Assembly: GCA_964486825.1 (NCBI GenBank)
Contig: CAZAQS010000069.1
Span: 1-20,339, forward strand
Source: CAZAQS01 sp964486825
GTDB taxonomy: Bacteria > Chloroflexota > Anaerolineae > Anaerolineales > UBA4823
Direction of reading: 5' to 3'
Length of the DNA: 20,339 nucleotides
Shown: positions 7,654 through 14,818 of the stretch, piece by piece
Layout of the letters: each line of letters starts with the position of its first letter
Numbering within the stretch: position 1 is the stretch's first letter
Notes under the pieces: model-generated
Database searches by the model: none
Told to the model about the DNA's origin: nothing
Seen by the model: the letters and a program-made list of their open reading frames with translations, nothing else
Program-made: the position numbers and the translations under genes

Positions 7654-8571
7654 ATGCCGCAGAAAAAAGTAAAGCTGATCGTAAATCCCAATGCAGACTT
7701 AGGGCGAGCCTGGAAATGGGCTGCCGATCTGCGTCCAATTGTTGACAGCTACGGAGGCGCGGATTGGAGCGGGACGGTTTACCCTACCCACGCCACAGAG
7801 CTCGCACGCCAGGCTGCAGAGGCGGGTTACGAAACAATCGTTGCTGCCGGAGGGGATGGAACAGTTCACGAGGTCATTAATGGCCTCATGCAGATACCTG
7901 CAGAAAGGCGCCCAAAACTGGGTGTTGTGCCGCTCGGCTCGGGAAATGATTTCTCTCACGCCGTCGGAATACCCCGCAATAATGCACAGGCAATGGGAAG
8001 AGTTTTCACCGGCAGACCTCACACATTTGATGTAGGGGTCGTAAGAGACGGTCTCGGTCGCACCGAATACTGGAATAACTCGATCGGGATCGGGTTTGAC
8101 GCCACCGTAGTCATCCGTTCTCGCCATATTCCCTATGTACGTGGTTTCCTGGTATACCTCGTGGCGGTCTTGCAAACGATCCTGCTCGACCATGAAGCCC
8201 CTTACTTTAAGGTCAAAACGGATCAGGAAGCCTGGGAAGATTACAAAATCATGATCGTCTTGAACAACGGCGGCAGGGAAGGCGGTGGCTTTCACATCGC
8301 ACCACCAGCTCGTCCCGATGATGGTATATTTCATTATGTTGCTATCCGGCGGGTGTCGAGGCTGATGATGTTGCGCCTGCTACCTGAAGTCATGCGTGGC
8401 ACCCATAACCGTTTTTCCCAGGTATCTATCCAAACTTTCAAACAAATGAACCTTTCCGCCGACCGTCCCTTGAATATCCATACCGATGGGGAGATCTTCG
8501 CCGGGTTCGGAGTGGATGTACGTGAACTCCATGTTGAGATCATCCCCGCAGCTTTACAGGTATTGGTTTGA
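7654..8571 (+). CDS. Diacylglycerol kinase family lipid kinase (YegS/BmrU-like)
   Basis: ATP-dependent lipid kinase of the DAGK catalytic-domain family, probably phosphorylating diacylglycerol or a related lipid at the inner face of the membrane. The 305-residue length is normal. The nucleotide-binding motif GGDGT is at residues 66-70, followed by VHEVING; PLGSGNDF is at 93-100; a NNSIGIGFDA segment follows, and a C-terminal DGE motif lies near residue 280. The ATG at 7654 has no obvious Shine-Dalgarno, but the MPQKKVKLIVNPNA start matches the family's N-terminus. The stop TGA is separated by a single base from the next gene's ATG, so the two are translationally coupled. The exact lipid substrate cannot be read from sequence. 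Confidence 0.88.
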   Translation: MPQKKVKLIVNPNADLGRAWKWAADLRPIVDSYGGADWSGTVYPTHATELARQAAEAGYETIVAAGGDGTVHEVINGLMQIPAERRPKLGVVPLGSGNDFSHAVGIPRNNAQAMGRVFTGRPHTFDVGVVRDGLGRTEYWNNSIGIGFDATVVIRSRHIPYVRGFLVYLVAVLQTILLDHEAPYFKVKTDQEAWEDYKIMIVLNNGGREGGGFHIAPPARPDDGIFHYVAIRRVSRLMMLRLLPEVMRGTHNRFSQVSIQTFKQMNLSADRPLNIHTDGEIFAGFGVDVRELHVEIIPAALQVLV

Positions 8572-8572
8572 G

Positions 8573-10258
8573 ATGCCTGATCTTTCCCACTCTCTCAAGC
8601 GCACGGACCTCAATTATCTACAGATCGTTGCCAGGTTCTGGCAAGTACAGCTTGAGGCCCAAGATATGCGCCAGGCGTTAGAGGTCCTGGTACCTGCCTT
8701 GCTGGAGCGCGATCTTGTCCAGGAGGTTGTCGGGGACCTGCCTGGCGAGGCTCGTCTGGCCCTGGACGACTTGATCCAGAATCAAGGCCGGTTACCCTGG
8801 CCTAAATTCACCCGCCGCTACGGCATCGTGAGAGAGATGGGGCCAGGACGCAGAGACCGCGACCAGCCCTATCTTAAGCCGGTTTCTCCATCAGAAATCC
8901 TATGGTACCGTGCTTTGATATCCCGGGCATTCTTCGACACCTCCAGTGGTCCTCAAGAGTTTGCCTATATTCCCGATGACCTTCTGTCCTTGGTGCCAAC
9001 AGGTGCTGGCGCTGCACCGGCCTCTCTGGGTCGGGCAGCCGCCCCAGCCGAGCGCGCCAACCCAATCCCCGCTACCGATCAATTGCTCGATCATGCCTGC
9101 ACGCTCCTGGCGGCGCTGCGCATGGGCCTACCTCCACAGGAGGTTTCCGCCCTGGAGGTTGAGTGGTCGAAGGATAAGAGTTCGCCTTTGACCCCGCGGG
9201 CAGTAGGCGCACTGCTCCGAGCTGCGGGGTGCCTGGACGAGCAAAGTGCACCGCGCCCTGAACCCACACGGTTATTTTTAGAGTCCAGTCGCCCGGCTGC
9301 CCTGTTAAAGTTGGTAAAAGCCTGGCTAGAAAGCTCCATATTCGACGAGTTACGCCTGCTACCTGAGCTACAGGTTGAAGGTGAGCTTGAGTATGACCCT
9401 GCCCGGCCGCGTGAACTGGTCCTGGATTTCTTATCAAGCATCCCAGGCAGCCAGGCCGGTGAAAAACGGCCTTTTTGGAGCCTGCCCTCCTTCCTAGAGG
9501 CCGTCCGCTACAACCATCCGGAATTCTTACGCCCCACAGGAGATTACGATTCCTGGCTTATCCGAGACCTGAACAGGGATGAGTTTTTACGCGGCTTTGA
9601 ACATTGGAACGACATTGAAGGCGCATTGCTACGTTTTATCTTGACGGGCCCGCTGCACTGGTTAGGTATTCTGGACCTGGCTTCCTCGGGTGAGGATAGC
9701 ATGGTTACAGCCTTCCGTTTTTCTGCTTGGGCAGTCGAGCTTCTTGCTGGAAAGGAGCCAGGCGGCTTTCAGGAAGAGGACCATCCTGTTCAAGCTCACC
9801 CGGATGGAAGGATCAGCGTGCACTATCTGGCGCCGCGCGCGGCCCGTTACCAATTGGCTCGCTTCTGTAAATGGGAAAAACAAGAAGGGGGGGTTTACCA
9901 TTACCGGTTGACGCCCTCCTCGCTCGAGCGCGCCCAGGCTCAAGGGCTCACTATTCCTCACCTTCTAAGCTTACTGCACCGCTGTGCACAGCCTCTCTCT
10001 CCCGGCCTGATTAAGACCCTGGAGCGCTGGGATCAGACCGGCACTGAAGCGCACTTCCAGAAGCTTGTGGTATTGCGAGTGTCGTCGCCTGAGCTTCTTA
10101 CACACCTGCGTACCTCAAGGGCAGCGCGCTTCTTGGGAGACCCGCTCGGGCCAACCGCCGTAATCGTAAAACCGGCTGCTGTCGAAAAGGTCATGTCTAT
10201 CCTGGCTGAAATGGGATACCTGGGAGAAGCGGAGTTGGGGGAATCGGGAATGGCATAA
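8573..10258 (+). CDS. Helicase-associated protein with C-terminal Helicase_C_3 (XPB/Ssl2-like) domain, no motor
   Basis: A 561-residue protein. Its C-terminal 150 residues (about 410-560) match the Helicase_C_3 domain found beside XPB/Ssl2-type helicases: RISVHYLAPRAARYQLARF, a YRLTPSSLERAQAQGLT segment, PLSPGLIKTLERW, and LGPTAVIVKPAAVEKVMSIL at the end. The N-terminal 400 residues are alpha-helical-looking, with probable winged-helix stretches. There is no Walker A, DEAD box or other helicase motor motif anywhere, so it is not itself a helicase. Stand-alone proteins of this kind are known as 'helicase-associated domain' proteins; their role is not established, though DNA binding or repair is plausible. 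I start it at ATG 8573, one base after the lipid-kinase stop, since upstream in-frame starts lie inside that gene. Confidence 0.72.
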   Translation: MPDLSHSLKRTDLNYLQIVARFWQVQLEAQDMRQALEVLVPALLERDLVQEVVGDLPGEARLALDDLIQNQGRLPWPKFTRRYGIVREMGPGRRDRDQPYLKPVSPSEILWYRALISRAFFDTSSGPQEFAYIPDDLLSLVPTGAGAAPASLGRAAAPAERANPIPATDQLLDHACTLLAALRMGLPPQEVSALEVEWSKDKSSPLTPRAVGALLRAAGCLDEQSAPRPEPTRLFLESSRPAALLKLVKAWLESSIFDELRLLPELQVEGELEYDPARPRELVLDFLSSIPGSQAGEKRPFWSLPSFLEAVRYNHPEFLRPTGDYDSWLIRDLNRDEFLRGFEHWNDIEGALLRFILTGPLHWLGILDLASSGEDSMVTAFRFSAWAVELLAGKEPGGFQEEDHPVQAHPDGRISVHYLAPRAARYQLARFCKWEKQEGGVYHYRLTPSSLERAQAQGLTIPHLLSLLHRCAQPLSPGLIKTLERWDQTGTEAHFQKLVVLRVSSPELLTHLRTSRAARFLGDPLGPTAVIVKPAAVEKVMSILAEMGYLGEAELGESGMA

Positions 10259-10264
10259 CGCAAG

Positions 10265-11552
10265 CTAAGGTTCCGACAAGGGCTGGTCAGGTATGGGCGC
10301 CTGTCGTGTTTTTGCGAACAACGCGAACCCGATGAGACGGAGCAGTGCACTGGCCATCAGCGCCCCGCTGATACCGATATGGTTGGCCAACCAGGTGCCT
10401 AATATCGGTGCGAATACCATCGAGAGATATTGAAGACTTTGCGCCAGGGAGACGAACCTGGCGCTGTGCTTCACAGGAACGGTCTTCATCAGCTCATCGA
10501 AGAACACGAGGTCTATACCGGCCTGGAAGATGCCAGCCAACCCGGCGAACAGGGCGATCAGCTCCACACGGTGGGTCATTCCTACAAGCGCCGGGTNNNN
10601 NNNNNNATAGCGCCAGGCTGAAAGTTGTCCTCAACAGCACGAAACGGGAGCCGCGACGCCTGGATTGGCGCGTCCAAAGGTAGTAGCCGATCAACAGAAC
10701 AGCGGTCTGGGATGTGTTGATGATCCCGATCCAGGCATCATTGGCCTGCACTTCACGCACATAGTAAAGCGGGAAGAGCGGGGTCGCCAGGGCCGTTCCA
10801 GAGAGAAAGACAAACCTCTTCGCCGTAAAGGACAGGAAAGCCGGCTCGTTGCGAATCAGGTTAAAGTAATCTCCCAAGCGTTGCCGGGCGCTAAGGCTGG
10901 TCTTTTGCTCCAAGAGCTCTGCATCCGGCAGGGAGATATGGCTGGAGAAATAATAGCTGATCAATCCACCCACTGAAAGAGCCATAAAGACAAGTTGGTA
11001 GTTGATCGGGAAATCGAGCTGGTCTAATGTCCAACCTGCCACTGCTACTGTGATGGCGCTGGTCAGGCCCAGGATCGACCAGCGCCGGCTCATTAATTCG
11101 TAGCGCCCCTCTGGGCCAGCGACTGCATTCATAACCACGGAGAAGGCTACCGCTAGTATAGTTTGTGGAATCGTAGCAGCCGCCCAGATCAGTAAAACGG
11201 CCTGCACAGCGTACTCGCGGGGTACCAGAAACGGCACGATGCCTGTCAGGGCATAAGAGGAGATGACCAGCAGGCGCGCCCCGCTGAACCAGGGGATGAT
11301 ATTGCGCCGGGTTTGCAGGAAGTTGCCAATAAAAATCGCCAGGATCAGGCCTGTGAACGCGGGCATAGAGGTCAGCAACCCGACCTGGATATTCGTCGCG
11401 CCCAGCCGGGTCAGGAATACCGGCAGAAAGGGCGCCGCCGCGCTGGCCAGTCCGATGCCCACGGCATCGATCTGAACATTCCTATAGTTCCTTTTTTGGA
11501 TTTCGAGCGGGGAAGCTGCCTGTTCTTCCGGCCTGCTCTTGAAGTAATTCAC
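10265..11552 (-). CDS. MFS transporter interrupted by an assembly gap
   Basis: Twelve-helix major facilitator superfamily transporter. The N-terminal half (from GTG 11552) reads DAVGIGLASAAAPFLPVFLTRLG and IQVGLLTSMPAF, followed by a TRR loop after helix 2, as in MFS proteins. The last 100 residues (to 10265) read FAGLAGIFQAGIDLVFFDEL and SLQYLSMVFAPILGTWLA. These two parts are in different frames only because 10 Ns lie between them (10597-10606). Joining the flanks directly gives a TAC codon and the continuous sequence SLALYPALVGMTH, so the gene is probably intact, with about 426 residues. GTG 11552 has AAGGGG about 7 bases upstream. Substrate unknown. It converges with the Helicase_C_3 gene, with 6 bases between stops, and diverges from the GH3 gene. 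Confidence 0.8.
10597..10606. other. Assembly gap (10 Ns), probably of zero true length
   Basis: Ten Ns inside the MFS gene. The coding bases outside the gap total 1278, exactly divisible by three, so the real gap should be zero or a multiple of three bases. Zero gives a sensible Tyr-Pro junction. Confidence 0.85.
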
Positions 11553-11610
11553 GTGATACCCCTTCTGCCCTAATCTTCACCGGTGGACTTCCAGCAACCG
11601 GCATACAGAA

Positions 11611-11640
11611 CGGCTCGAAGAACGAACTGTTCTCGAGCCG
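11611..11640. repeat. Imperfect inverted repeat in the MFS/GH3 divergent region
   Basis: Left arm CGGCTCGAAGAAC (11611-11623), 5-base loop, right arm GTTCTCGAGCCG (11629-11640): 12 paired bases with one bulged A. It lies 58 bases upstream of the MFS start and about 25 bases upstream of the -35 box proposed for the GH3 gene. There is no T-run after it on either strand, so an intrinsic terminator is unlikely. An operator serving both genes, or a structure in the MFS leader RNA, are possible readings. Confidence 0.6.
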
Positions 11641-11664
11641 CATTATCAAGACATATTTTACACC

Positions 11665-11693
11665 TTGCCGGCGATAGAGAAAACCTATAGAAT
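11665..11693 (+). promoter_or_regulatory. Candidate sigma-70 promoter for the GH3-family gene
   Basis: TTGCCG (11665-11670) and TAGAAT (11688-11693) with a 17-base spacer, matching the consensus at 4 of 6 and 5 of 6 positions. A start near 11700 would leave a leader of about 40 bases before ATG 11741. Predicted by eye only. Confidence 0.45.
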
Positions 11694-11726
11694 AAATTGG
11701 ATTTCTCCCTTCAAACCACATTCGAT

Positions 11727-11733
11727 GGAAGGA
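11727..11733 (+). promoter_or_regulatory. Shine-Dalgarno deciding the GH3 start
   Basis: GGAAGGA ends 7 bases before ATG 11741 but only one base before an in-frame ATG at 11735. The spacing therefore favours 11741 as the start. Confidence 0.55.
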
Positions 11734-11740
11734 TATGTCG

Positions 11741-12886
11741 ATGAATATGGATCCTCAAACCGCAGCCCAGTTTCTACAGGCATTTTTACAACCCTGGCAG
11801 TCAGCCATACAAGACCCCGCTCGTGCACAAAATGAGGTGCTCCACAGCCTGGTCTCGGATTACGCCAAGACCGGTTACGGAGCCGATCACGGTGCATCCC
11901 AGGTGGAAACTTTAGAGGACTACCGTAGATCCTTCCCTGTCAGGACCTATGAAGACTATAAACCCCTCATCGAGCGGGTGATGGCCGGTGAGGAGCAGCT
12001 GCTGCTTTGGGAGGAACCTTTGGGCTGGGCCATCACGCGCGGCACGACCAAGGGAGAGTCAAAGTTCATCCCCATGACGCCCACCGATATGCGCATGCGC
12101 CTTAGCGCCGGGCGAGCGGTAATGAACTACGTTGCCAGCACGCGTAAGTATGAGATTTTCAGTGGTGTAAACCTCAATCTAAATTTCCCGTCTGTGGTTG
12201 GAACGGTAAAAGCCGGGGGGCGTGAAGTGGAATATGGTTACAGCTCCGGTATCTACACAAAATATGTCTCGACCTTCACGCCGGTCACATCTGTGCCTGC
12301 CCAGGAGGAGATCGATGCACTCGGAGGGGGTAAATCAGAGCGCGATTGGGACCGTCGTTTCGAGCTGGCCTACAAGATGTGTAAAGATAAAAACGTCAGC
12401 CTGGTAGGGGGCGTCTGTCCAACAGCCATCCGCTTCGCCCGCTATCTGCGGCGCCAGCATACAATTTACCCAAAGGATGCATGGAAAACACAGGTCATGA
12501 CGCTCGGGAGCGTACCGGGGATCAATACCCGCTACCAGCCTGCTCTCAACGCCATGTATGGCCCGGCGGCTATTCGAGAGATCTACGGAACCACAGAAGG
12601 CATGTTCGGGCAACAATTGGATGAGAAGCGAGCCTGGGTCCCGAACTATGATATGTTCTTCTTCGAGGTACAAACCCGGGCAGGCATGAAAATGCTATAT
12701 GAAATGCAGCCTGGGGAAATTGGCAGCCTGGTCGTCTCCACACCTATCTTGCCCCGCTATCGCATCGGAGATACGATCCTGGCGCTTAAAGCGCCTTATT
12801 TCCGCTGTATTGGGCGGGAGAAGTGGTGGACCTTCTTACGCTACGCCTGGGACGAGGCGATGACCCTAAACCTGGGGCGTCTCTAG
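11741..12886 (+). CDS. GH3-family adenylate-forming protein lacking the C-terminal domain
   Basis: Member of the GH3 (auxin-responsive) superfamily of adenylate-forming enzymes, which activate a carboxylate with ATP and, in plants, join it to an amino acid. The family pattern is clear: RTYEDYKPLIERVMAGE (69-83), the P-loop-like TRGTTKGESK (99-108, with Arg where Ser is usual), IYGTTEG (281-287) and YRIGD (340-344). The protein ends at residue 381, about 35 residues after YRIGD, whereas GH3 proteins usually run to 500-600 with a mobile C-terminal domain. The stop is not an obvious break, and the next gene begins at once on the other strand. It stands alone, divergent from an MFS exporter. Bacterial members have no settled function; an acyl-adenylating, LuxE-like role is conceivable. 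Substrate unknown. Confidence 0.75.
   Translation: MNMDPQTAAQFLQAFLQPWQSAIQDPARAQNEVLHSLVSDYAKTGYGADHGASQVETLEDYRRSFPVRTYEDYKPLIERVMAGEEQLLLWEEPLGWAITRGTTKGESKFIPMTPTDMRMRLSAGRAVMNYVASTRKYEIFSGVNLNLNFPSVVGTVKAGGREVEYGYSSGIYTKYVSTFTPVTSVPAQEEIDALGGGKSERDWDRRFELAYKMCKDKNVSLVGGVCPTAIRFARYLRRQHTIYPKDAWKTQVMTLGSVPGINTRYQPALNAMYGPAAIREIYGTTEGMFGQQLDEKRAWVPNYDMFFFEVQTRAGMKMLYEMQPGEIGSLVVSTPILPRYRIGDTILALKAPYFRCIGREKWWTFLRYAWDEAMTLNLGRL
12883..12886. other. Convergent genes sharing one CTAG as both stop codons
   Basis: The GH3 gene ends with TAG at 12884-12886 and the opposite gene ends with TAG read from 12885 to 12883. The palindrome CTAG supplies both. There is no room for a terminator between the genes, so each 3' untranslated region is antisense to the other. 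Confidence 0.9.
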
Positions 12887-13317
12887 GAGCGTTCTCGCCT
12901 TCGCCCACGCAGCAAAATGGAAAGCCCGATCACGATCAGGATCAGCGGTAGGGTGACCTGGAAGCCTAAAACATTTCCTAACCCGATCCCAATAAAAATT
13001 ACACCCAGGATCAAGTCGCCTGTAACAGAGCGACGGTAGCTGGGCACCAGGACTCGCACTGCCGCACCCATCAGGACGATCACGCCAGCCCCTAACAGGA
13101 TTAGGCCCCAGGTGTTCGCCCAAAGGAAGAAGGGTGCGCCTGGCTCAGTGGAGATCCAATCTAACAGGCCCAGGTTACCAGCCAGGAGAACCAGGCCTGC
13201 CCAGATAAAGATACACGCCCAGACGGCTGCCGAGACCGGGTCGTTGCGGTACTTTTCTTCCCAGCTTTTCTCTTCCCGCTTTTCGGCTTCTTTCTCATCG
13301 AACTTCTCGTCGCCCAT
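12883..13317 (-). CDS. Four-helix membrane protein with acidic/basic N-terminus and STEPGAP motif
   Basis: A 144-residue membrane protein of unknown function. The first 28 residues are highly charged (runs of Glu, Lys and Asp) and should lie in the cytoplasm. Then come four hydrophobic helices at about 31-50, 70-90, 101-117 and 121-137, and a short basic end RGRRRERS. The general look is that of LiaF/DUF5668-type small envelope-stress membrane proteins, but I would not assign it. The STEPGAP loop (56-62) between helices 1 and 2, with Trp-Gly at 70-71, matches the 80-residue protein at 4693-4935. ATG 13317 has a strong AGGAGGA 7 bases upstream. It converges on the GH3 gene with overlapping stop codons. 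Confidence 0.75.
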   Translation of the reverse strand: MGDEKFDEKEAEKREEKSWEEKYRNDPVSAAVWACIFIWAGLVLLAGNLGLLDWISTEPGAPFFLWANTWGLILLGAGVIVLMGAAVRVLVPSYRRSVTGDLILGVIFIGIGLGNVLGFQVTLPLILIVIGLSILLRGRRRERS

Positions 13318-13627
13318 GTCTTTCTCCTCCTATCCCACTTAAAAACTTAGCGCCACATAACATTGTGGGAAATGTGACGCACATTTAATTGCAGATACAG
13401 TGGTGAAGAACCTATCCTTGCATTCAAAAAAATCGGAATTTGGAGATAGATTCGATATATGCCCTCCCGCGAGCAATATTCAGAAAAGTATCCAGGGGAT
13501 GAATTATGAAGATATTATACTCCTAAGCTGGCTACAATTATTCTGGCTCTCTACCGGTTTGGTTATCCTATCGATTCCTTTGCTGTGATCCTCAACAAGT
13601 CTATTTTCTATTTCTGCTCTCTCGAGG
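13318..13627. other. 310-base intergenic region with two adjacent palindromes
   Basis: No convincing gene here; it is more AT-rich than its surroundings. Near its left end two inverted repeats lie side by side upstream of the 144-residue membrane gene. The rest, towards the crtY stop, holds neither a clear terminator nor a recognisable RNA. A 29-codon ORF at 13499-13588 was considered and not accepted. Confidence 0.6.
13353..13386. promoter_or_regulatory. Pair of CACAT/ATGTG palindromes, candidate operator
   Basis: CCACA-n6-TGTGG at 13353-13368 and AAATGTG-ACG-CACATTT at 13370-13386, the latter a perfect 7-base inverted repeat. They lie 36-69 bases upstream of ATG 13317 on the minus strand, where a promoter and regulator site are expected. 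The half-sites resemble each other, as expected for a dimeric repressor or activator; the regulator is unknown. Confidence 0.45.
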
Positions 13628-14818
13628 TCAACTTGATTGAACGGAACGGAAGCCCGGCAAGAAAGCGCGCTGCCTCCAGCTCCAACCAGCCAGGGCTTTC
13701 AGGAAAGGCCCAGGTGGAAGGGAGGCCAGCATACGCAGATCTTCTAAGATAGAAGATTCCTCATCCAGGAAACGAAAGATGCTCTGGATGGAGTTATTTT
13801 TGAACATCGCCGTCATGATGGGACGAGTCTTTTCCCCTTGGGCTGCGATCACTTCCAACATCAGGGCATCGTAAAACTTCCGCCTGGGGGATGAAGCCGG
13901 AACGGCAAAAGGATGTCCTTTGGAGGCTAACGATCGCAGGATGGCTTGCGAATCCTTCTGAATGCGGGCGAAAGCATAGCCTGTGGATGGCTTTACACGC
14001 CCACCCTTCGTCCCGATTGCCATGATGCGCTTTCCCAGGCGACGTGGGAAAGGGTGGTTCGTCATGGGGATAACCCCCTGTTCTTCATCCAAAATCTTGT
14101 ACTCGCTTATCCCCAATCGTCCTTGAATATATCCCCTCAAGGCCTTTTCATAATCCTCCCTTGGCAGCAGGTTTGCAGAAAACAACGTGTACTCGACCAG
14201 GGCGCGTTTATCCTCGAAAGGCAGGATATAGAAAAAGCACAACCCTTCACGCTGCTCCGTTCGCAGGTCGAAAAGGGTCACGGTGTTGGGGTCGAAAGCA
14301 GGTGATCCGGTACGTATCTCCCAGCCCAAGAAATGCTGCTTCAAGTAACGGTAACGGCGTGTATCCTGGTGGATCTCTTCTTGAGTGAGACGGCTATCGA
14401 AGACCCAATCCGCAAGCAGCGGCTCCCCGTCCACGATGACCTTGGCTTCCGTATTTCCGTCTTCCACAGCCTCGACGCTCCCCTGTAGCAATACCACGTT
14501 CGGATTCATTGCCAGCTCAGCATGTATAGAGCGGTAATAATCAACTCCCCGGATCGTTTGGTAGCGGTAGGGGTTGACCTCGAAACGCTTGTGGAATCTC
14601 CTACCCTGGAACTCCAGGTAATTCCATGTTTTATACACCATGCTATCGAAAGGCGTCGGCCCGGGCGTCCAGAAGGACCAGGTGCGGTCGTTGCTGGTCT
14701 TGGCTTCTTTATCGATGATCAAAATTTTGCGGTCGCCCAAATGGCTGTTTACCAGGGCGAATGCTAAACCCAGTCCGGCCGCGCCTCCCCCCAACATTAC
14801 GTAATCGTAATGCTTCAT
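13628..14818 (-). CDS. crtY: Lycopene beta-cyclase, CrtY type
   Basis: FAD-dependent lycopene cyclase that closes the ends of lycopene into beta-ionone rings, giving gamma- and beta-carotene. The 396-residue product fits CrtY. Seen in order: the Rossmann motif LGGGAAGLGLA (9-19), SNDRTWSFW (42-50), VFDSR, KQHFLGWEI, LVEYTLFS, and the GTKGGRVKPSTGYAFARI block in the C-terminal half, all CrtY hallmarks. Its ATG (14818) overlaps the P450 stop in ATGA, and GAGGAG lies directly before it, so translation is coupled. It is the last gene of the carotenoid operon; about 310 bases follow before the next gene. The product next to a P450 suggests that the rings are later hydroxylated. Confidence 0.92.
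   Translation of the reverse strand: MKHYDYVMLGGGAAGLGLAFALVNSHLGDRKILIIDKEAKTSNDRTWSFWTPGPTPFDSMVYKTWNYLEFQGRRFHKRFEVNPYRYQTIRGVDYYRSIHAELAMNPNVVLLQGSVEAVEDGNTEAKVIVDGEPLLADWVFDSRLTQEEIHQDTRRYRYLKQHFLGWEIRTGSPAFDPNTVTLFDLRTEQREGLCFFYILPFEDKRALVEYTLFSANLLPREDYEKALRGYIQGRLGISEYKILDEEQGVIPMTNHPFPRRLGKRIMAIGTKGGRVKPSTGYAFARIQKDSQAILRSLASKGHPFAVPASSPRRKFYDALMLEVIAAQGEKTRPIMTAMFKNNSIQSIFRFLDEESSILEDLRMLASLPPGPFLKALAGWSWRQRAFLPGFRSVQSS

Noticed and set aside
7699..8334. 211-codon ORF antisense to the lipid kinase
   Set aside because: Lies wholly opposite a gene with clear kinase motifs; its composition matches no family and it has no ribosome site that I could see.
13499..13588. 29-codon ORF encoding a single hydrophobic helix in the gap before crtY
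   Set aside because: A G-run abuts the ATG with no proper spacing, the ORF is very short, the region is AT-rich, and there is no supporting context.
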